64,000 nucleotides of DNA from Kibdelosporangium sp. MJ126-NF4. GTDB taxonomy: Bacteria; Actinomycetota; Actinomycetes; Mycobacteriales; Pseudonocardiaceae. The notes beneath the pieces are model-generated. The model was not told where the DNA came from and did not search any database. It saw only the letters and a program-made list of their open reading frames with translations. The translations under genes and the position numbers were made by a program. Below are positions 62,391 through 64,000 of the stretch, one piece after another. The DNA lies in the NCBI RefSeq assembly GCF_000826545.1, contig NZ_CDME01000010.1:179795-243794 (forward strand), read 5' to 3'. Numbering within the stretch: position 1 is the first letter of the stretch; every line of letters begins with the position of its first letter.

Positions 62391-63590
62391 ATGTTCGAAC
62401 AACTCGCTGTGGCATTCCATGAACGTCAGGCACCGCCGGATATCCCGGTGTCGCAGATGGACCGCGAACAAACCCGCAACTACATCGCCGACCGCTACCG
62501 ACAGCGGAATACTGTTGATGCGGAGTTGATCCGTGGTTTGGCGCGTTTCGCGGAACTGCACCCACCACAGCGGTCGGGGATCGAAGTGGGTGACGGCGCG
62601 GCGGAAGACCTCGCGATCGAGTTGTGCCTGAGCCCGGTCACCACCGGCAAGCAGCTGTCTCAAGCGCAGGCCTTGGTGACCAGGCTTCCCGCCACGGTCG
62701 AGGCGATGGCGGAGGGTGAGGTGGATGTGATGCGGGCCAAGGCCATGCACGACTACACGATCGGCCTGGACGAGGACCAGGCACTCGCGGTGGAGAAACG
62801 AGTCCTGGACGGCGGGACGTGCGAGAACCTGACCCGGTTCAAACACGCCATCCGCCGTGAACTGATCTGGGCCGACCCCGACGGCGAGGAGGAACGGCGC
62901 CAGTTGAAGAAAGCCGGGCGGGATGCCGTCAAGTGGCACAAACCCGACGGCACCTCCGCCATCACCATCACCCTGCAACCACACGAAGCCGAACAGGCCT
63001 ACTCCCAACTGGATCTGCTGGCCAAACTCAGCTCCAAGCCGGGGCGGAGTCGGGCGCAGGCGCGGGCGGACGTGTTCATGGACCTGGTCACCTTCAGGAG
63101 GACAGTGGATCGTCCTGCGGCGGCGGTGCATGTACTGGCACCGATGACCACCCTGATGGGCCTCAACCGCGAACCCGGCGAGATCAGCGGCTATGGGCCG
63201 ATCACGGCGGAGTACGCCCGGGAACTCGCCCGCAACGCCACCTGGCGACGCGTGATCACCGACCCCACCGGACAGGTCCTGGAAGTCAGCCGGAACCGGT
63301 TCGCCTCACCCGCATTGCGACGACACCTACAACTCCGGGACTGGACCTGTCGCCAGCCGGGCTGCGCTGTTCCGGCACAGCGATGCGAAACCGACCACTC
63401 CCAGCCCCACAGCCACGGCGGGCTCACCAGCCACGACAACCTGGCCATGTTCTGCAAACGACACAACCTCATGCGACAACGCACCAACTGGCAGCTCGAA
63501 CACCCCAAACCCGGCACCCTCATCTTCACCACCCCCAGCAAACAAACCCACGTCACCACACCACAGGCGCACGACGTCCCGCCGTTCTAA
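62391..63590 (+). CDS. HNH endonuclease-domain protein of the DUF222/13E12 repeat family
   Basis: 399 residues. DUF222-type helical region about 1-300 (ELCLSPVTTGKQLSQAQAL, AVEKRVLDGGTCENLTRFK), then a C-terminal HNH nuclease with a Cys4 zinc frame about 318-362: CRQPGC, CETDHSQPHSHGG, NLAMFCKRHN. Similar proteins are the REP13E12 family of mycobacteria, repeated and associated with prophage attachment. Flanked by 122-bp inverted repeats, 70 bp before and 11 bp after the gene. Confidence 0.93.
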   Translation: MFEQLAVAFHERQAPPDIPVSQMDREQTRNYIADRYRQRNTVDAELIRGLARFAELHPPQRSGIEVGDGAAEDLAIELCLSPVTTGKQLSQAQALVTRLPATVEAMAEGEVDVMRAKAMHDYTIGLDEDQALAVEKRVLDGGTCENLTRFKHAIRRELIWADPDGEEERRQLKKAGRDAVKWHKPDGTSAITITLQPHEAEQAYSQLDLLAKLSSKPGRSRAQARADVFMDLVTFRRTVDRPAAAVHVLAPMTTLMGLNREPGEISGYGPITAEYARELARNATWRRVITDPTGQVLEVSRNRFASPALRRHLQLRDWTCRQPGCAVPAQRCETDHSQPHSHGGLTSHDNLAMFCKRHNLMRQRTNWQLEHPKPGTLIFTTPSKQTHVTTPQAHDVPPF

Positions 63591-63601
63591 CCCGCCGCTT
63601 C

Positions 63602-63723
63602 GGGATGTGGATGGTGAGTCACGCTCCGCCCACCAATGGGCCACCCGCCGCCGTGCCCAGTTTGAACGGATTACTTCTGATTGCGTCAGCGCTGTTGGTT
63701 ACGTTGGAGCGCAACTCCCAGCC
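63602..63723. repeat. Right 122-bp inverted repeat of HNH element
   Basis: Partner of 62200-62321 in opposite orientation (starts GGGATGTGGATGGTGAGTCA). Ends 34 bp before the stop codon of a transposase fragment. Confidence 0.9.
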
Positions 63724-63757
63724 AGGGGTCCCGACAACCAGCGCTGGTTCAATACCA

Positions 63758-64000
63758 CTAAGTTAAGGTTGTCGCCCGGATGCGGATGGTAGGCGGCCCA
63801 TCATGTCGAGTTCCGTGCTGATGCTGTTTCTTGACGGTATAGGAGTTGTGTCGCCATCGTTTAACGACTCGTGGATTGCTCCGGTGCCGTCGAGTACGGG
63901 TGCGACGTTCGTTGATTTCGGCGAAGGTTTCCCTTAGCGCTCTCCCGCGCTGTTTAGGGGGAAAAGTCCGCCTGTCCAGTGATATGGCGGCGAATGACTC
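63758..64000 (-). mobile_element. C-terminal end of an insertion-sequence transposase (partial)
   Basis: Open minus-strand frame of 80 codons from the window edge to a TAG at 63758-63760. It ends with the IS4-type tail: ALRETFAEINERR, PRVVKRWRHNSYTVKK and GTRHDGPPTIRI, closely resembling the C-termini of actinobacterial IS4-family transposases. The N-terminus and left inverted repeat lie outside, so intactness is unknown. Confidence 0.8.

Overview
The window is a high-GC chromosomal segment with dense, tightly packed actinobacterial genes: many GTG starts, 4-nt ATGA/GTGA overlaps, AfsR/SARP-type regulators, ECF sigma factor, IdeR/DmdR-like iron box. Gene content and the style of intergenic repeats suggest a Pseudonocardiales-type soil actinomycete (Amycolatopsis/Kibdelosporangium/Lentzea-like), but genus is a guess. 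No rRNA, tRNA or CRISPR array was seen.

Left part (1-13 kb): the 3' end of a TrpB-like PLP enzyme with an EamA exporter; a mini-cluster of three NTF2/SnoaL-fold proteins, a GMC flavo-oxidoreductase and a VOC protein; a 989-aa AfsR/SARP regulator divergent from an imine-reductase-like dehydrogenase; a LysR regulator divergent from another NTF2-like protein; and two tandem secreted M1 metallopeptidases. A 400-bp gene-free tract (13.1-13.5 kb) holds nested inverted repeats and three 32-bp tandem repeats.

Centre (13.5-23.5 kb): the most unusual block. A receiver-domain/thioredoxin-reductase-like flavoprotein is divergent from a tightly coupled run of a DJ-1/PfpI protein, a thiamine-diphosphate enzyme, a PfpI-AGE-epimerase fusion, and a complete partner-switching module (STAS antagonist, RsbW-like kinase, SpoIIE/PP2C phosphatase), followed by an FAD monooxygenase. 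This looks like a metabolic enzyme set built into one operon with its own phospho-switch. Next come a solitary KS-AT-ACP polyketide synthase, an MmyB-type regulator, a membrane protein, a catalytically degenerate IS701-like transposase, a cNMP-domain histidine kinase and a (possibly second) metK.

Right-centre (33-56 kb): a LigD-phosphoesterase/uracil-glycosylase-like pair, a third M1 peptidase, a MerR operon with a recognisable MerR-type promoter, a quinone oxidoreductase and SnoaL-type ECF sigma factor, a secreted tripeptidyl-aminopeptidase-like hydrolase divergent from a siderophore-interacting protein with an iron box between them, a GlxA/PfpI pair, a second AfsR/SARP regulator, an MFS pump, an nSTAND-TM-WD40-ricin-lectin protein, a class A beta-lactamase coupled to an AEC transporter, and a PadR/membrane-protein pair.

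Right end (56-64 kb): a five-gene homoprotocatechuate meta-cleavage operon (FAH-RraA fusion, HpaE, HpaD, HpaH, HpaI), then an A-rich low-complexity tract, an HNH/13E12-family gene bracketed by 122-bp inverted repeats, and the C-terminal end of an IS transposase running off the window.
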